A stretch of DNA of 64,000 bases, from contig JAUPFV010000004.1 in NCBI GenBank assembly GCA_036936605.1, forward strand, positions 286,358,009 through 286,422,008, read 5' to 3'. The stretch is from Limnanthes douglasii subsp. nivea. Taxonomy: Eukaryota; Streptophyta; Magnoliopsida; Brassicales; Limnanthaceae. Every line of letters begins with the position of its first letter. Position 1 is the first letter of the stretch. Under the pieces are notes generated by a model. It was not told where the DNA came from, searched no databases, and saw only the letters and a program-made list of their open reading frames with translations. A program made the translations under genes and the position numbers. Below, piece after piece: positions 1 through 12,419 of this stretch.

Positions 1-110
1 CCACCGGTTCAAGGCCAAAGAACCGATGGTGCACCTGGTCATGTCAGGCCGGTTCTGAGGCCTAGAACCACTGGTTCTAGGCCTCTTAACCTTCGGTTTG
101 TGCAAATTTT
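1..110. repeat. GC-rich palindromic block at window edge
   Basis: This short GC-rich stretch stands out from the AT-rich surroundings. It contains an exact inverted repeat with 11-bp arms at 59-69 and 73-83 around a 3-base loop. It also holds the motif accgatggtgcacc near 23-36, which recurs in the palindromic block at 3072-3330. It lies just upstream of the MULE transposase start and is probably part of that element; its left limit is outside the window. Confidence 0.6.
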
Positions 111-189
111 TCGTAAAAATCAAGGTTTTTTTTTTCCGTTTTTAACTATACTTGAATGCTTATTGTGGTTTGTTGTTGTGTAACAGGGG

Positions 190-1055
190 ATGGATGTCGC
201 CAATGGGACTGAGGAACCTTTCGCTACTGACTACAGTCATTTGTTCTTCACTACCGAGTTTTACACACACGACGCGTTGATAAAAATGGGTTACGAAGAC
301 AAGAAAACTCCATGGTATGGTTATCAACATAAGTCGGTGCGACAAAGTAAACAGTAGAAAAAGTCCGAGGATGTATTTCCAATGTGAAATGGGGGAAATA
401 TACTCCAAGAGTAGCAGAAAAAGACCGTAAACGGGAGTCTACATAAACAAAAAAGATTGACTGCCCATTTCGATCACGCCCGAACAAAATTGAATTCGAT
501 CACGCCCGACGAGACATGTTATTAGAGTACAAAGACTATCCTCTTGCAATTGAATACACTGAAAAATTGTGGCTCGATAAATACACGGACAAATTCATTG
601 TTTGGAATACGAACAATAACTTGCATTTGGGACATTGCACGACTAACCGCATCGAGAGTGCTCATTCTAACCTAAAGCGTTACCTACGTACAAAAAAAAA
701 ATTAAACTTCGAGTTATTTTGGGGGAGGTTTCATTCGCTTGTTGAAATCCAACATGCTGCCATTAGGTCGTCGTTCGAGAAGAGTCGTTACATAGCACTG
801 CATAAGTTCGCGGACAAACGTTTTGATGAAATTCGAGGCAAGGTTTCACACATGGTGTTAGAACTATTTTTCGACGAAGTAGAGAAGGCCGAAGATAGCA
901 AGATGGTCGCTATTGAAGATGGGACGGATGTTAAAGACAATGGCGTCTGTATATGCGCTATAAAATCTACCTATGGTATACCTTGCTATCACCAGGTCCG
1001 CAAGTGGCGTAAAGACGGAATTTCAGCCTCGTTAGATGCTTTTCACATCCACTAG
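190..1055 (+). pseudogene. MULE (Mutator-like) transposase, internally deleted
   Basis: The frame from ATG 190 runs 55 codons to TAG 355-357. Its text (TEFYTHDALIKMGYED) resembles the N-terminal part of plant MULE/FAR1-type transposases. A shifted frame up to about 480 adds a TKK..CPF-like zinc-binding segment. The reading then jumps straight to the transposase C-terminal third (516-1055): TTNRIESAHSNLKRYL and a SWIM-like CxC...CxH region (CICAIKSTYGIPCYH). The DDE catalytic core between these parts is missing, so this copy cannot encode an active transposase. The frame ends at TAG 1053-1055, where relatives usually have a tryptophan, and continues in frame into the OTU domain downstream. Family assignment is from motifs; the deletion is inferred from missing family regions. 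Confidence 0.78.
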
Positions 1056-2251
1056 ACAAGGTTAGAAATAATGCCTCGTTCATTCCATACGACCATGGAG
1101 ATTCTCAAAGATGATCTGCTAAAGCTAGTAACCGATGTTATGGAGACAAAAGACGAAAGCCGTATAAAACACATTTATAAGAAATGGTTTGAAATTGTTT
1201 ATCCTGAAACATCCTCATTGCTAGAGCCATTGGAGAAGCAGAAACACCGAGGCCGCCCGCAAGTGAAAAGAAAGTTAGTTGTCGATACATCATCCACTAA
1301 ACGGGACAAATGCTACTGGGAACACAAGTTAGATGAGGATAAGGCTAGTCATGACTCAGTCATGAACTATTTAAAACCACCAAAAGTTAAAAAGGGTAAA
1401 GCAGTTGCTAGTGCAAATACGATTTGGGCAGATGTGCCTAAAGTACCTCGTACTCGTAGTTCTTCCATTGTCTCGCTCACTAGAAACATCGTACAATCAT
1501 CTATTGGTGGAGTCACAGAACTAATACACGACCCGAAAGGTTTTTTACATTGGTTTCTGACTCACTTCAACCCTTTTATATCGAGTATAAATGATGTTAA
1601 GGCAGATGGTCATTGTGGATATAGAGCAGTTTCGTTTGGGTTGTACAGGCATGAAGAAGGTTGGCGAGGTGTTCGTCAGGCAATATACAATGAACTCATG
1701 GAAAACTATGACACATACAACAAGATTTATAACGGTAAAGAGGATTACCTGAAGGTTGCAGAAAGTATAAACTACTACGAGACACCAGCATCACCCAAAT
1801 ATTGGATGACAATGCCGGAAATGGGGATTGCGATTGCAACCAAGTTCGAATGCATTGTTCATTTTGTATCACTCGTGGGGTCTCACAACTTTAGTCATAC
1901 TCTTTTACCTCTGCGCGGTAAACCCCCCATTATGTCCCAAAGACGTGAGATTGGGTTTGGATTCGTTGATACTAACCACTTCGTCAATGTAAGTCATTAG
2001 ATTTATGGTTTTGTTATTACTTACAACTGTATTACTCAATTATTTGTTCAAATTTAAGTAGTATTAAACAGCTATCAATCAAGCCCATATGCCCTTGTGC
2101 ACCCATACATCCGACGTGGCAGAAGTTGAATAGTGAATATGCTACGTATTTGGAGCTACCAATAGCTGGTCGCTGCAAAAAATACACGGAACTCGAAGGG
2201 AGAAAGCCAGTTTGTTCATTACCAGAAGTCACTAATCTTGATGAATTTTAG
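1056..2251 (+). pseudogene. OTU-type cysteine protease domain, C-terminal part of the MULE transposase polyprotein
   Basis: This continues the transposase reading frame after the single TAG at 1053-1055; the first ATG is at 1071. An AT-hook-like RGRP with a basic run sits near residues 60-68 counted from that ATG. The OTU domain starts near residue 172: DVKADGHCGYRAV carries the D-G-x-C signature with the catalytic Cys at 1614-1616, and the catalytic His motif is DTNHFVNV near 1970-1988. A GT donor follows at 1989-1990. An in-phase acceptor at 2069-2071 opens a 59-codon exon (2072-2248) ending at TAG 2249-2251, rich in Cys and Pro. OTU proteases normally remove ubiquitin or ubiquitin-like proteins; its role in a transposon is unknown. 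Both catalytic motifs look intact, but translation would need readthrough of the upstream stop or its own start. Confidence 0.8.
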
Positions 2252-2581
2252 TAGTCGATTTATATCTTTTGGTCGGATTTATGTTCATGTTTCGATTGGA
2301 TTTATGGCTTTATGTTTTTTGGTCGGATTTATGTTGTTTAGAAATTTGTTTACTTTATCATAACTTTTTGTACTTCAGTTATTTGACCGTAATTCATGAA
2401 ATTTTCCAACGTATAACGATAAGCATCTAATCATTTCATAACTTAATATTAAACGTTACAAACAAGCAAGAACAACATCGCATAAGCATGAGTAGATAAC
2501 TTTGGACTGAACATACATTTAATCAAAATCGTAGCCTCCATTGTCACTGAGAATACGCACTGTTTCCTCATTCATGGCAAT
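2252..2581. other. Intergenic part of the MULE
   Basis: No gene is recognised. A 19-bp direct repeat (TTTTGGTCGGATTTATGTT) occurs at 2267-2285 and 2317-2335, just past the transposase-OTU stop codon, probably in 3' untranslated sequence. Confidence 0.5.
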
Positions 2582-2923
2582 TTAAGAATGATCGTATTCT
2601 GCCATTTCTAAAGACAAATAGTCTATGATCATTAAACCGAAGGAGTCGAATGCCTCGTTCCTAAGTTCTGGGGACTCGTTAAACACTATTAACATCGGTC
2701 CACTAGTTATACACTTGTATCTAGTGGCTACCTCCTCACGAGTACGAGATTGAAGTATTTGTCTAGATGTAGACATTTCGCCGTACATGAAATACATCAT
2801 ACACAAAACTTCATCGAAAAACTCATTGGTATTATCGTCCGGCCGTTTGAACTTCACAGCTTTTGCAACCTTGAGTAGATGAGCATCATCAAACACACGC
2901 CAACCCATTAACAAAGACTTCAC
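2582..2923 (-). CDS. Unrecognised small ORF inside the composite MULE
   Basis: This is an open frame of about 113 codons on the minus strand, with a good internal ATG giving MGWRVFDDAHLLKVAKAV and onward. The predicted product is mixed acidic and hydrophobic and ends LEMAEYDHS. The bases before the frame (AACATAG then GTGAAG) could be a splice acceptor, so it may be the last exon of a longer gene. It lies between the convergent transposase-OTU and PMD genes, next to the palindromic block, and is read in the same direction as the PMD gene. I do not recognise the family. It could be an accessory gene of the element or a captured host fragment. Confidence 0.4.
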   Translation of the reverse strand: MKSLLMGWRVFDDAHLLKVAKAVKFKRPDDNTNEFFDEVLCMMYFMYGEMSTSRQILQSRTREEVATRYKCITSGPMLIVFNESPELRNEAFDSFGLMIIDYLSLEMAEYDHS

Positions 2924-3071
2924 CTATGTTTGAAGAAGAGTTTTGTGTGTTTGGTGTTGTAAGGTAGACTTCTTTAAATAGAAAAATGAAAGATTACTTT
3001 GGCGGGAATTAAAGAGTGCGGAAAAAGAAGATGTAGGAAAAAAAACCGGGAATAAATTGGAAATTTCAATT

Positions 3072-3330
3072 GTGCACCATAGGTACTGCCTACTGTGTAC
3101 CTATGGTGCACAATGGAGTGTACCTATGGTGCACAGTCTAGTGTACCGATGGTATACCACCATGTGTACCTATGGTGTCATGCACCGGCCGGTACATGAC
3201 ATGCCGACCGGTGCATTGTACCATCGGTAAAATGGGTTAGTACCATCGGTACATGGTGCCCACACTGTTGTACCATTGGTACGCAGTAGTGTGCACCATA
3301 GGTACTGCTGACTGCGTACCAATGGTGCAC
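3072..3330. repeat. Palindromic minisatellite-like array bounded by hairpins
   Basis: The block is built from many direct and inverted versions of the motif gtaccTATGGTGCAC. The left end is a perfect hairpin with 15-bp arms at 3072-3086 and 3097-3111. The right end is a near-perfect hairpin with 15-bp arms at 3291-3305 and 3316-3330 (one mismatch). Between them are about ten further half-sites with accatcggtac, accgatggtat or accattggtac cores, plus the palindromic ccggccgg region near 3184. It lies between the convergent transposase-OTU and PMD genes. Spacing is irregular, so it is neither a CRISPR array nor a simple tandem repeat. Confidence 0.8.
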
Positions 3331-3884
3331 AATAACTTGTAATTTTTTGATTTTTTTTATTATGGTTTAAAAAGTGAAGTCTTAGGGCATGGATTGGAGT
3401 GAGTTTGATGGTGTTAATTTTTTATAACGGTTGAAGTATTTTGTTAATTTTTTGTTATGGTTTAAAAGTTGAATGGTAACAATGGTACAATTTAGGTGTT
3501 TTGCGGATTCTGAATTGTATATAAGAATTCAAATAAAGTTTAACAAATCTAAAGGAAACGATAGAAATAAAAAAGTAGATGTCATAATACAAAAGACGAT
3601 AGTTTAACAAATCCTACGAATGGATAAACAACTACAACGTGCATGAAAAAGATAGATCACAACAAAGCTAAAACAAATCAAATAATGAGGACAAACAACC
3701 AAGGAGAGAAGAGCTGCAGGACTTGATCTCTCCATCTAAGCGTACCCTCTTCTCCACGACCTACAGGCATAGTAACAATCGATCGAACAGTGTCTAGCAA
3801 TCTGTCGTCGGTAGTACGTGGTGGTGGAGTAATAGTATGCCAATCATATTCAGACAGGTACCTCTAGTAGGTGTTCGTCGCAGA
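3331..3884. other. Non-coding stretch downstream of the PMD gene
   Basis: This is AT-rich sequence with no credible ORF. It lies beyond the PMD stop codon (3887-3885, minus strand) and probably contains that gene's 3' untranslated region. Confidence 0.5.
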
Positions 3885-6273
3885 CTATCTATATGTGGCA
3901 ATGGTAACGGTCAACCGCTCCTCAGATAGCAAGTGCTGACGCCAATCAAGCCATGCGCTCTCTCGCCACGTGTACCTCGCCAAATCTCCCTTCTTGTAAC
4001 CCCGTCGGAGTACAAGTGGGAGTTCGAGCTCATCCTGAACCCGTCCGAACTGGCGCATAACCCGATCAGGCATGTACCCTTCGACTGTGCTAATCATCCG
4101 CAAAGGATAAACGATGGTGCGGATCTCCAGCACGGGGAATTGGACTCTGATATCCTGGTACGGCTCAAATATGACCTGTTCCAAAAAGTAAAAAACTTAG
4201 ACAGTTTAAAAAAATAAAACTTAATATTAAAATGTTTATGACTACTAAAATTTAAACACTTACATCTGTCTCCTTCTGATCTGCAAGGAGAGTACGAACA
4301 ACCGATTTGGGACGGATATTTTGCCCAACAATCCTCTTCGGTAGCCACTTCAAAATCCTAGCCTGCCTCGCTACATGGTCCGCATTCTCCGAGGCTCTAA
4401 ACGAGGGGAAGTGGTCATAAATCCAGCAATTAAGCATATCTACAAAACCGTACAAGTTATGCTTCGATGCTTTCGAAGCATCACCCAAACCACGGAACAG
4501 GAATGCCAATGCACTCGTACCCCATGCGATGTCCCACAACCCAGAATCCACATTTGCCAACCCGTACAAGTAGTCAGCCTTAACGTTTTTCTGACTAGTA
4601 TCCGAAAAATAGTGCAACCAAATAAGAATATCAGGTATGCTTGTGATACCTGGCGGATAGTCTCAGCATCAGTCTGCTCGATGTAGCGACCCCTGGTAAA
4701 AGTCTCCCGCAGCCACTTGAACTTGAAACCAACGCCTCTAGTGGAATATATCTCTGTACGGACCTCATCCACTGTCAAACCTAACATACTAGCATAGTAG
4801 CTGTATGCCTCATCACGTGGAGCCGTGACTACATCCAAGGTCCGGCCAACTACAGGGAGACCTGTAATGCAGCTGACATCGTCGAGGGTAATCGTCATCT
4901 CACCAAATGAGAAATAGAACGTGTTGGTCTCCTGATGCCAACACTCAACAAATACCTCATCAAGTACAGAGTGCGTGAACTACTTAGGGAAGTGGGCTAT
5001 AAGAGGACCGAAAAGAGTCCGCGCCAAATGTCGCTGCACCTCTGGCTGAGCACTAAGGTCCCACATACGAAGCACATTATAATGTACCTGTATGCCTAAT
5101 GTAGTGCAACCCTGTAAATAAAAAACTAAGTCAGAAATTAATAATAGTAAAACCTTAGACTAGACATTTAATAATTTGGTACTTACATGTCCTATGAAGA
5201 CGTGATACGCCTCGTGCTCCTTGTAGTCAGGAAACAGAGGTATCTTGTTGTATTTGAGAAATGCAAACGTCTTCCGCTGCTCCTCTGTGTGGATCGCATC
5301 GATATGCTCCTCATCGATGGTGTCCTTCTCAAGGTCCCCAATGCCATCCACCCTGTCACTAACAGGTGGTGGATGTGTACTAGTATGCGCAGAAGATGGA
5401 GCTCTGCGAGCGAGAGAGGGAGGTGGTGGATCACTAGCAGTGGGAGGTGGTGATCGGTGTGATGAAGACGTCTCGTGTCGTGAGGATCCTCCGCCTCTAC
5501 TATTATCGACTGCAATATCTAAGGCTTTTTCTTTCCTCTTCCCATGGTTGATTCGACGCAAAAACCGATCAGTCCTTATCCTGTCCTCCTCCTCCCTAGG
5601 ACGAGTAGTCTCAGGGTCCTCAGCTGAATCTAGTGCGCGCTTGGAATCGCGGACCCGCTCATCTTCGAGGACCCGTACCATCTTTAGGCTCTTCCCCGGG
5701 TGTGGCGCCCGTGAACCAGGGGGATACGCCCTAGAGCGAGGAAGACGTCGCTCCTCAACGACGTCTGACCTACAATAATAAAAAAGCAATTACAAAATTA
5801 ATAACAATAGCATATGATATAACCAGCAAAATTAATAAACCAACACTACAATTCTTCCCATTAAGTAATTTCTTATAAATTTCATTTAAAAAAAATGCAA
5901 AAGTAAAACTTTTAAAACTATTTTTTGGCAATTTAAAAAAAAAAACGGCTGTGCACCACAGATGCACAGCAGGCCATACAGAGCGGCACGTGTACGATGT
6001 GTCGAGCGGCACAGCTGCTCGTACCGATGGTACTGCAGTAGGCGCACCACCGGTGCGGTGTTGTCGACCATTTTCCAGCCGGCAACCGGGCTGGAAAATG
6101 GCCACTACCTCCTAATTTTTGGCAAATTTCAACCCTAAATCTATGATTAAACCCTAGAATCTACCCTCAATCTAACCTAAATCCTAAATTCATACCTAAA
6201 ACTGACTAAATTAATTTGCAAAATTAGATTAGGGAACTTACGTAGGTGGTGGTGGGTTTTTGTTCTTCACCAT
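3885..6273 (-). pseudogene. Plant mobile domain (PMD, MAIN/MAIL-like) gene, four exons, two lesions
   Basis: Exons on the minus strand: 6273-6242 (MVKNKNPPPPT), 5769-5187, 5111-4264 and 4175-3885. All introns have GT-AG ends and compatible phases. Exon 2 is a charged, proline-rich linker. Exons 3-4 carry the PMD fold: FSFGEMTITLDDVSCITGLP, the YSYYASMLG region, WGTSALAFLFRGL and the C-terminal EGYMPDRVMRQFGRVQ. PMD proteins include Arabidopsis MAIN and MAIL1, nuclear factors tied to genome stability and transposon silencing, and many transposon-borne relatives. Two lesions are visible: an in-frame TAG at 4982-4980 just before the PMD core, and a one-base shift near 4630 inside it. The full exon structure indicates recent decay rather than a processed copy. 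It converges with the transposase-OTU gene, so it probably belongs to the same MULE. Confidence 0.85.
5945..6110. repeat. GC-rich palindromic block within intron 1 of the PMD gene
   Basis: It lies wholly inside the 6241-5770 intron. It includes a perfect hairpin with 13-bp arms at 6068-6080 and 6089-6101 around an 8-base loop. It also carries gtaccgatggtac near 6020 and cgcaccaccggtgcg near 6040. The motif vocabulary matches the blocks at 1-110 and 3072-3330. Confidence 0.7.
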
Positions 6274-7469
6274 GATGGAGGAGGAGGAGGAGGAGTGGTG
6301 GTGGCTTGCCGGAAAATTTGAGAGAGAGGTGGGAGTGTTTGAGAGGTAGAGATAAGTGAGAGAAGTGAGAGAAAGTGTAGGGAAAATGTTGTGGATGGAA
6401 GTTAGTAAAAAAATGACTTATATACATACAAAAGGGTATTTTTGGAAAAAAATGGGTATACTTAGATCACCATTGGCAATACTCAAAATTGGGTATACTT
6501 AAACCGGAATTGGGTATATATAGCTTGACCCTATATAATAACTAGTGAGTATGTTTAATATATAATAAAGGAGTAAGGTGAGAAAATCTATTTAAGAGAG
6601 AGTAAATGTGTAATTACAGAGCATCCCCATGTACTATATAAAGGATATTCCCTATGGTGGAATGGACCAATGATTAGACAATTATTACTTCATTTATTAC
6701 TTTTGTCTCTTTCTCTCACTATTGAGTCACTCTTACTCTCCATAAATATCAACATACGAATATTTCTGTGGCAGATACTCTCATACGGATATTGTTTATA
6801 CAGAATAAATAAATAAGAAATATTTGATCTCATTATGATATACTTGCTTTACAACACAGTGATATGATTATTTCAAATTCTTATGCTGTCGTGTTTCATA
6901 TGTGGTATCAATTAGCTCTTACATAAATGGAAATATATAATTCTCGTAGGGATTATTGTATTTGATTATCATGCTTTTATGTTTATGTTCTATGTATTTG
7001 TTATTTATGTTTTATGTATTTACTTCTGATGTTTTTCAGTTTATATTCAACATTTTCAAAGAGTTCATAAAATCTCGTTCCAAAATAAAATTCAAGTTGC
7101 ACATTAAAAATGAAAAACATCTATAATTAACAAAAAACAAGTAATTTTTTTTGTGTGGAAATAAGCATAATAAAAGTGGTAAGTAAGCCAACACTGTAGA
7201 TTTTTCGTTAAGTATATTATAAATGACTCACATTCTACAAATTATAATTTGGATGATGTCGATGTATGATATAACAATCGAAAAACATCAATAATTCTCT
7301 TAAATAATAACATTAACCAACGTTTAGCTTTGACCATAATAGTGTACACCCACGTAGATAACAGTGAACCTTGAACCATGTCAATCTATAAAATTAAAAT
7401 TATAAGAACCAAAATAAACTAGTTAGAACAATTATATCATTTTAATAACTAAAAGCGTTTAATTGAAAA
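6274..7469. other. PMD promoter side and MULE right flank, no gene seen
   Basis: A (GGA)n run at about 6277-6297 lies in the presumed PMD 5' untranslated region. Three near copies of attgggtata occur between 6450 and 6515 and may mark sequence near the element end. I could not define a terminal inverted repeat because the left end is outside the window. The rest is AT-rich with no recognisable gene. Confidence 0.45.
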
Positions 7470-8440
7470 ATTAATTACGTTCTTGTTGATATATTATCCG
7501 CATAACACGCGACTCATTATCAGAAATATTTTTTCTATGCTATTCATCAAAGCAATTTCATGATCCATGATTATAACACAAGACAACTCACAGTTGTTCT
7601 ATTACATAACTGTTTTCAAACATTCTAATAAATATATGTGGTCGTCTTGCTTCTCTTTTACCATGGATGTGAATCTGATGCAGAATAGGTTGTTACTCAA
7701 TGTACCCCCAACTACTTCGAACAACAACATCTCATATACAATCATCTTGTAAGTATTATCCATGATTAACAATCGGGGGAAGGTTCGTGGTAAATAAATG
7801 TTAACCGGATGTGTAAAAAACAAATCGGTTATGATATTAGATCCTTCATTGACATCTGATGCCATCGAATGTGTTTGCGCATTTGTAATTTTGCTAAAAT
7901 ATTGCATTTACGACTGACCATCATTTTCAAACAATCTTGTTCTTTGACGGTAGTTGTATACGTGACAGATGCTGGACATATTCTTTATATCGACGTTTTT
8001 TAGGCATATAATATTTGACGCGAAGTTGTTCTGTTTGTTGTCAAATCTTCAACAAATTTCTTTTTGTATTTTTTACCTTTGCGAAATCCGCATATCCGCG
8101 TAAATGCACAATCCGATCATAGTTATGTTTGCAAGTCACAATTAACATCCATTTATCATAACCTTTAAATGGATTAACAACCAATTAAAATAATAATTTA
8201 TTTTTTACTAATACACACCTTTCGCTTAAGATCACGCATTTTGGAACTCGAACTATAAATACCGAATCTGTTGCATACATAATCTATTTTAGGTATTCTT
8301 TTTTTTTTCAATGCTCTTCGATCCTATTATAAGCGAGAACCCAATTACCTTGTCGAGATCTTTGACCCACTTGATCATTGAGTCATAACCATATTCGCCG
8401 TAAGTTGCTAAATGTGAAACATAGTCAACAATAGCTGATA
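7470..8440 (-). pseudogene. Second MULE transposase relic
   Basis: Read on the minus strand, the pieces appear in the correct order but in broken frames. Near 8440-8330 is an N-terminal piece (DSMIKWVKDLDKVIGFSLII). At 8190-8080 is a WMLIVTCKHNYD..HLRGYADFAK region. At 7907-7602 is the longest open part, holding LLIMDNTYK with the first catalytic Asp. At 7580-7475 is IIMDHEIALMNSIEKIF with a second catalytic Asp, then INKNV. This order matches plant MULE transposases. Several stops and frameshifts separate the pieces, and everything downstream of the INKNV segment (SWIM region included) was not found. It is a separate, older insertion from the one at 0-6.4 kb, lying in the opposite orientation to that transposase. 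Confidence 0.75.
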
Positions 8441-9459
8441 TTTTGCATTCGACAACCTCATGCAATGCATATAAAAAACGAATCAGTCAAACGCAAAATC
8501 TGACTTCCGAGAGGCCATTCTGCCATATCCATGGCGTAAATTTAATACATTCCGTCATGTCGTTGGTGAATAACACTACTTAGACGCCCGGAAATGGAGG
8601 ATTTTTTTTAATTTTTGTATCAAAAAATATAAAGATAAAACAGTCTATACGTCTTCCATGTTAAATGCCATCTATAGAGGAACTAGTTTTTATTTATTGC
8701 GCCCATGAGTTGAGTTTTAAAAAGTTAAATTTTTTTATTGAGTTTGGTAATTTTAGATGGTTTTAGAAAAATTTAGTTTTAAGTGTTAATAGTTTTTTAA
8801 GTATCAACTCAGGTCGTTGTGTTTGCCAGTGTTCTTTATCGATTCTTTTTTAGTATTTGTGAGCACAAACAAAAAAATAGTACTCTTTGTTAGTTGTAGT
8901 AACTGGATGATTGTTTTTTGTTCTGATTTAAGTGTAGTGTATGGAAATGAAACACAATCACACCAGCCTAATTCCAAATATCTTTTGATAGTTTGTATAT
9001 AACTTGAATATTTATATAATTTTAATGCATTATTTATAGTTGTAAGTTTTGTCAGTAGTTCAATAAATATATATTTTCCATGCACTATTCGTAATTTTAA
9101 TAATAATAATAATTTATTTAAGTGGTTTTGGTTTAGTTTTAGTTTTATTTTTTTTAGTTTTAAATAAAAAAAATTATTTTAAAAACAAAAAATATTGAAA
9201 AAAGTGAAAATAAATGACACAATTAGTTATAATTTTATTAAAATATCTTTTTTTTTTTCGAAATATAAAAATAAAAAAGTTAATAACTCCATTGAATAAT
9301 TTGGATGTTTTTAGTGTTATTGAATTAGTTTTGTAGCTTTTTTTTAGCAATTCACTTTTATGCTAATATATGATATAATTATTAATATAAATAAAATTTT
9401 ATTTTTTGGCAAATGTTTCCATCTATGATATTTTTTATATGAAAATGTTCAATTTTTAA
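8441..9459. other. Intergenic, possible further MULE 5' sequence then AT-rich DNA
   Basis: 8441-8680 on the minus strand can be read as a broken extension of the MULE N-terminus, but this is uncertain. From 8690 to 9459 the sequence is strongly AT-rich and I see no gene in it. Confidence 0.4.
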
Positions 9460-9540
9460 TGGGCTTTGTTATGTTTGAGCTGAGCTTAAACCTCTAAAGG
9501 ATCCAGCCCAACTCAATTGCGACTCAAAACCCTAGCTCTC
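9460..9540 (+). promoter_or_regulatory. RPL11 promoter: two site II motifs and a telo-box
   Basis: Site II elements TGGGCT (9460-9465) and its reverse complement AGCCCA (9505-9510) precede a telo-box AAACCCTA (9527-9534). A pyrimidine tract (CTCTCTCTCTTTT) starts at about 9536, where a TOP-like transcription start would lie. This pairing is typical of plant ribosomal-protein and translation-apparatus genes and links their expression to cell proliferation. Confidence 0.75.
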
Positions 9541-9627
9541 TCTCTTTTATCAATCGATTTCACTTTCATTGTCCAGTCTGCTCTCTCGCCTCCCAATCAC
9601 CCTCTCCTTTACTCCACTCCGGCGGCC

Positions 9628-11306
<1,679 letters not shown>

Positions 11307-12419
11307 AGAGATACCATTTTTCTGCCTGTATTTTTTTGGTTTCAATGCATCGAATGTTTAAGCTTTTGTTTAAGTTTGGGAATGACTTGATAGAATATGA
11401 GGTTAATTTAATCAGCTGTTTTGTTGCTTTGCCGATTTATTTAAGTATAATGGTTTATCTTATTTGTTATGGAACTTATGTCCTTCATTTTATACAAATT
11501 GGTTTTGGCTGAAAAAAAACTTAGGTTTGTTTCGAATCACTATGCTGGTTTGATAGTCTAGCCTAGATCTATCATCGAAATTGTGGAACATTATCCCAGC
11601 TAGTTTATAAACTTTATATGCAACATAAAGCTTCTATCAACTCTTCTAACCTCTCTGTGTTCAAGCTAAAAAAACTTTTATGGTTCTAAACGAGCCTTTA
11701 GAGCTTGGTTTGAAACTTGCAATACACCCTACTTATTTGGGTAGCGTTCACTAATTGAGACCCTAACATACTTCTTGGACATTTCACCTTTTGTATAAGC
11801 CTAATTGATACCTTACAACTTCAATGATTGCCGTTGGATCGACTCTTGTAGCTACATTGTTGACCATAAAAAATGTGAATCCTTATACTGTAGTACCCAA
11901 ACAAAAATATTATTTGATATTCATAATTGGGAAGACAGAGGACTAGATATGATCTAAAAATCGTAAAGCCCAAATAATCATTAGATAAAGAAAACAAAAT
12001 AGTGAAATACATTCTATATTATAATTAGAATACAAGATTTGACAATCTAGCGGAAAGTTATAATCATACTATATTAAAAAAAATTGACAATAAAAAAAAT
12101 ACAACAATCGAACAGAAAATTATTCTTAGTAGGAGATCGACGATGAGCATACGTGTCTTTTCAGAATAAGTTTTTTTTATCAATTTTTTGTTTGTATTTT
12201 TTTAATTTTTTAGCATAAACCGTTTTTATATGCATAAAGATGTCTAAATATATAAATAAGTTTAAATAACATAATAAAAATTTAATAATTTATCCTCAAA
12301 ATTTAAAAATTATAATGCAAAAACCTCACTTTGTATCGTGAAATGAAATTATAAATATAAAATTATAATACAAAAACTAAATTATAATTGATATAAAACT
12401 CGAACCGAATCTAAATACT
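11307..12419. other. RPL11 3' region and AT-rich intergenic DNA
   Basis: The first few hundred bases are presumably 3' untranslated sequence. From about 11,850 to 12,419 the sequence is very AT-rich and I see no gene. It may include eroded 3' LTR of the adjoining Copia element, but no LTR pair could be matched. Confidence 0.4.

Noticed and set aside
3072..3330. CRISPR-like or simple tandem array
   Set aside because: Half-sites occur in both orientations with irregular spacing, and the context is a plant transposon. It is a palindromic block.
5245..5778. 177-codon plus-strand ORF
   Set aside because: It is the reverse complement of PMD exon 2. The minus-strand reading has spliced phase agreement and family similarity downstream; the plus reading is a low-complexity Ser/Arg shadow.
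6430..6540. Terminal inverted repeat of the composite MULE
   Set aside because: Three attgggtata repeats are seen near the expected right end, but the matching left end lies outside the window, so no terminal repeat or target duplication can be shown.
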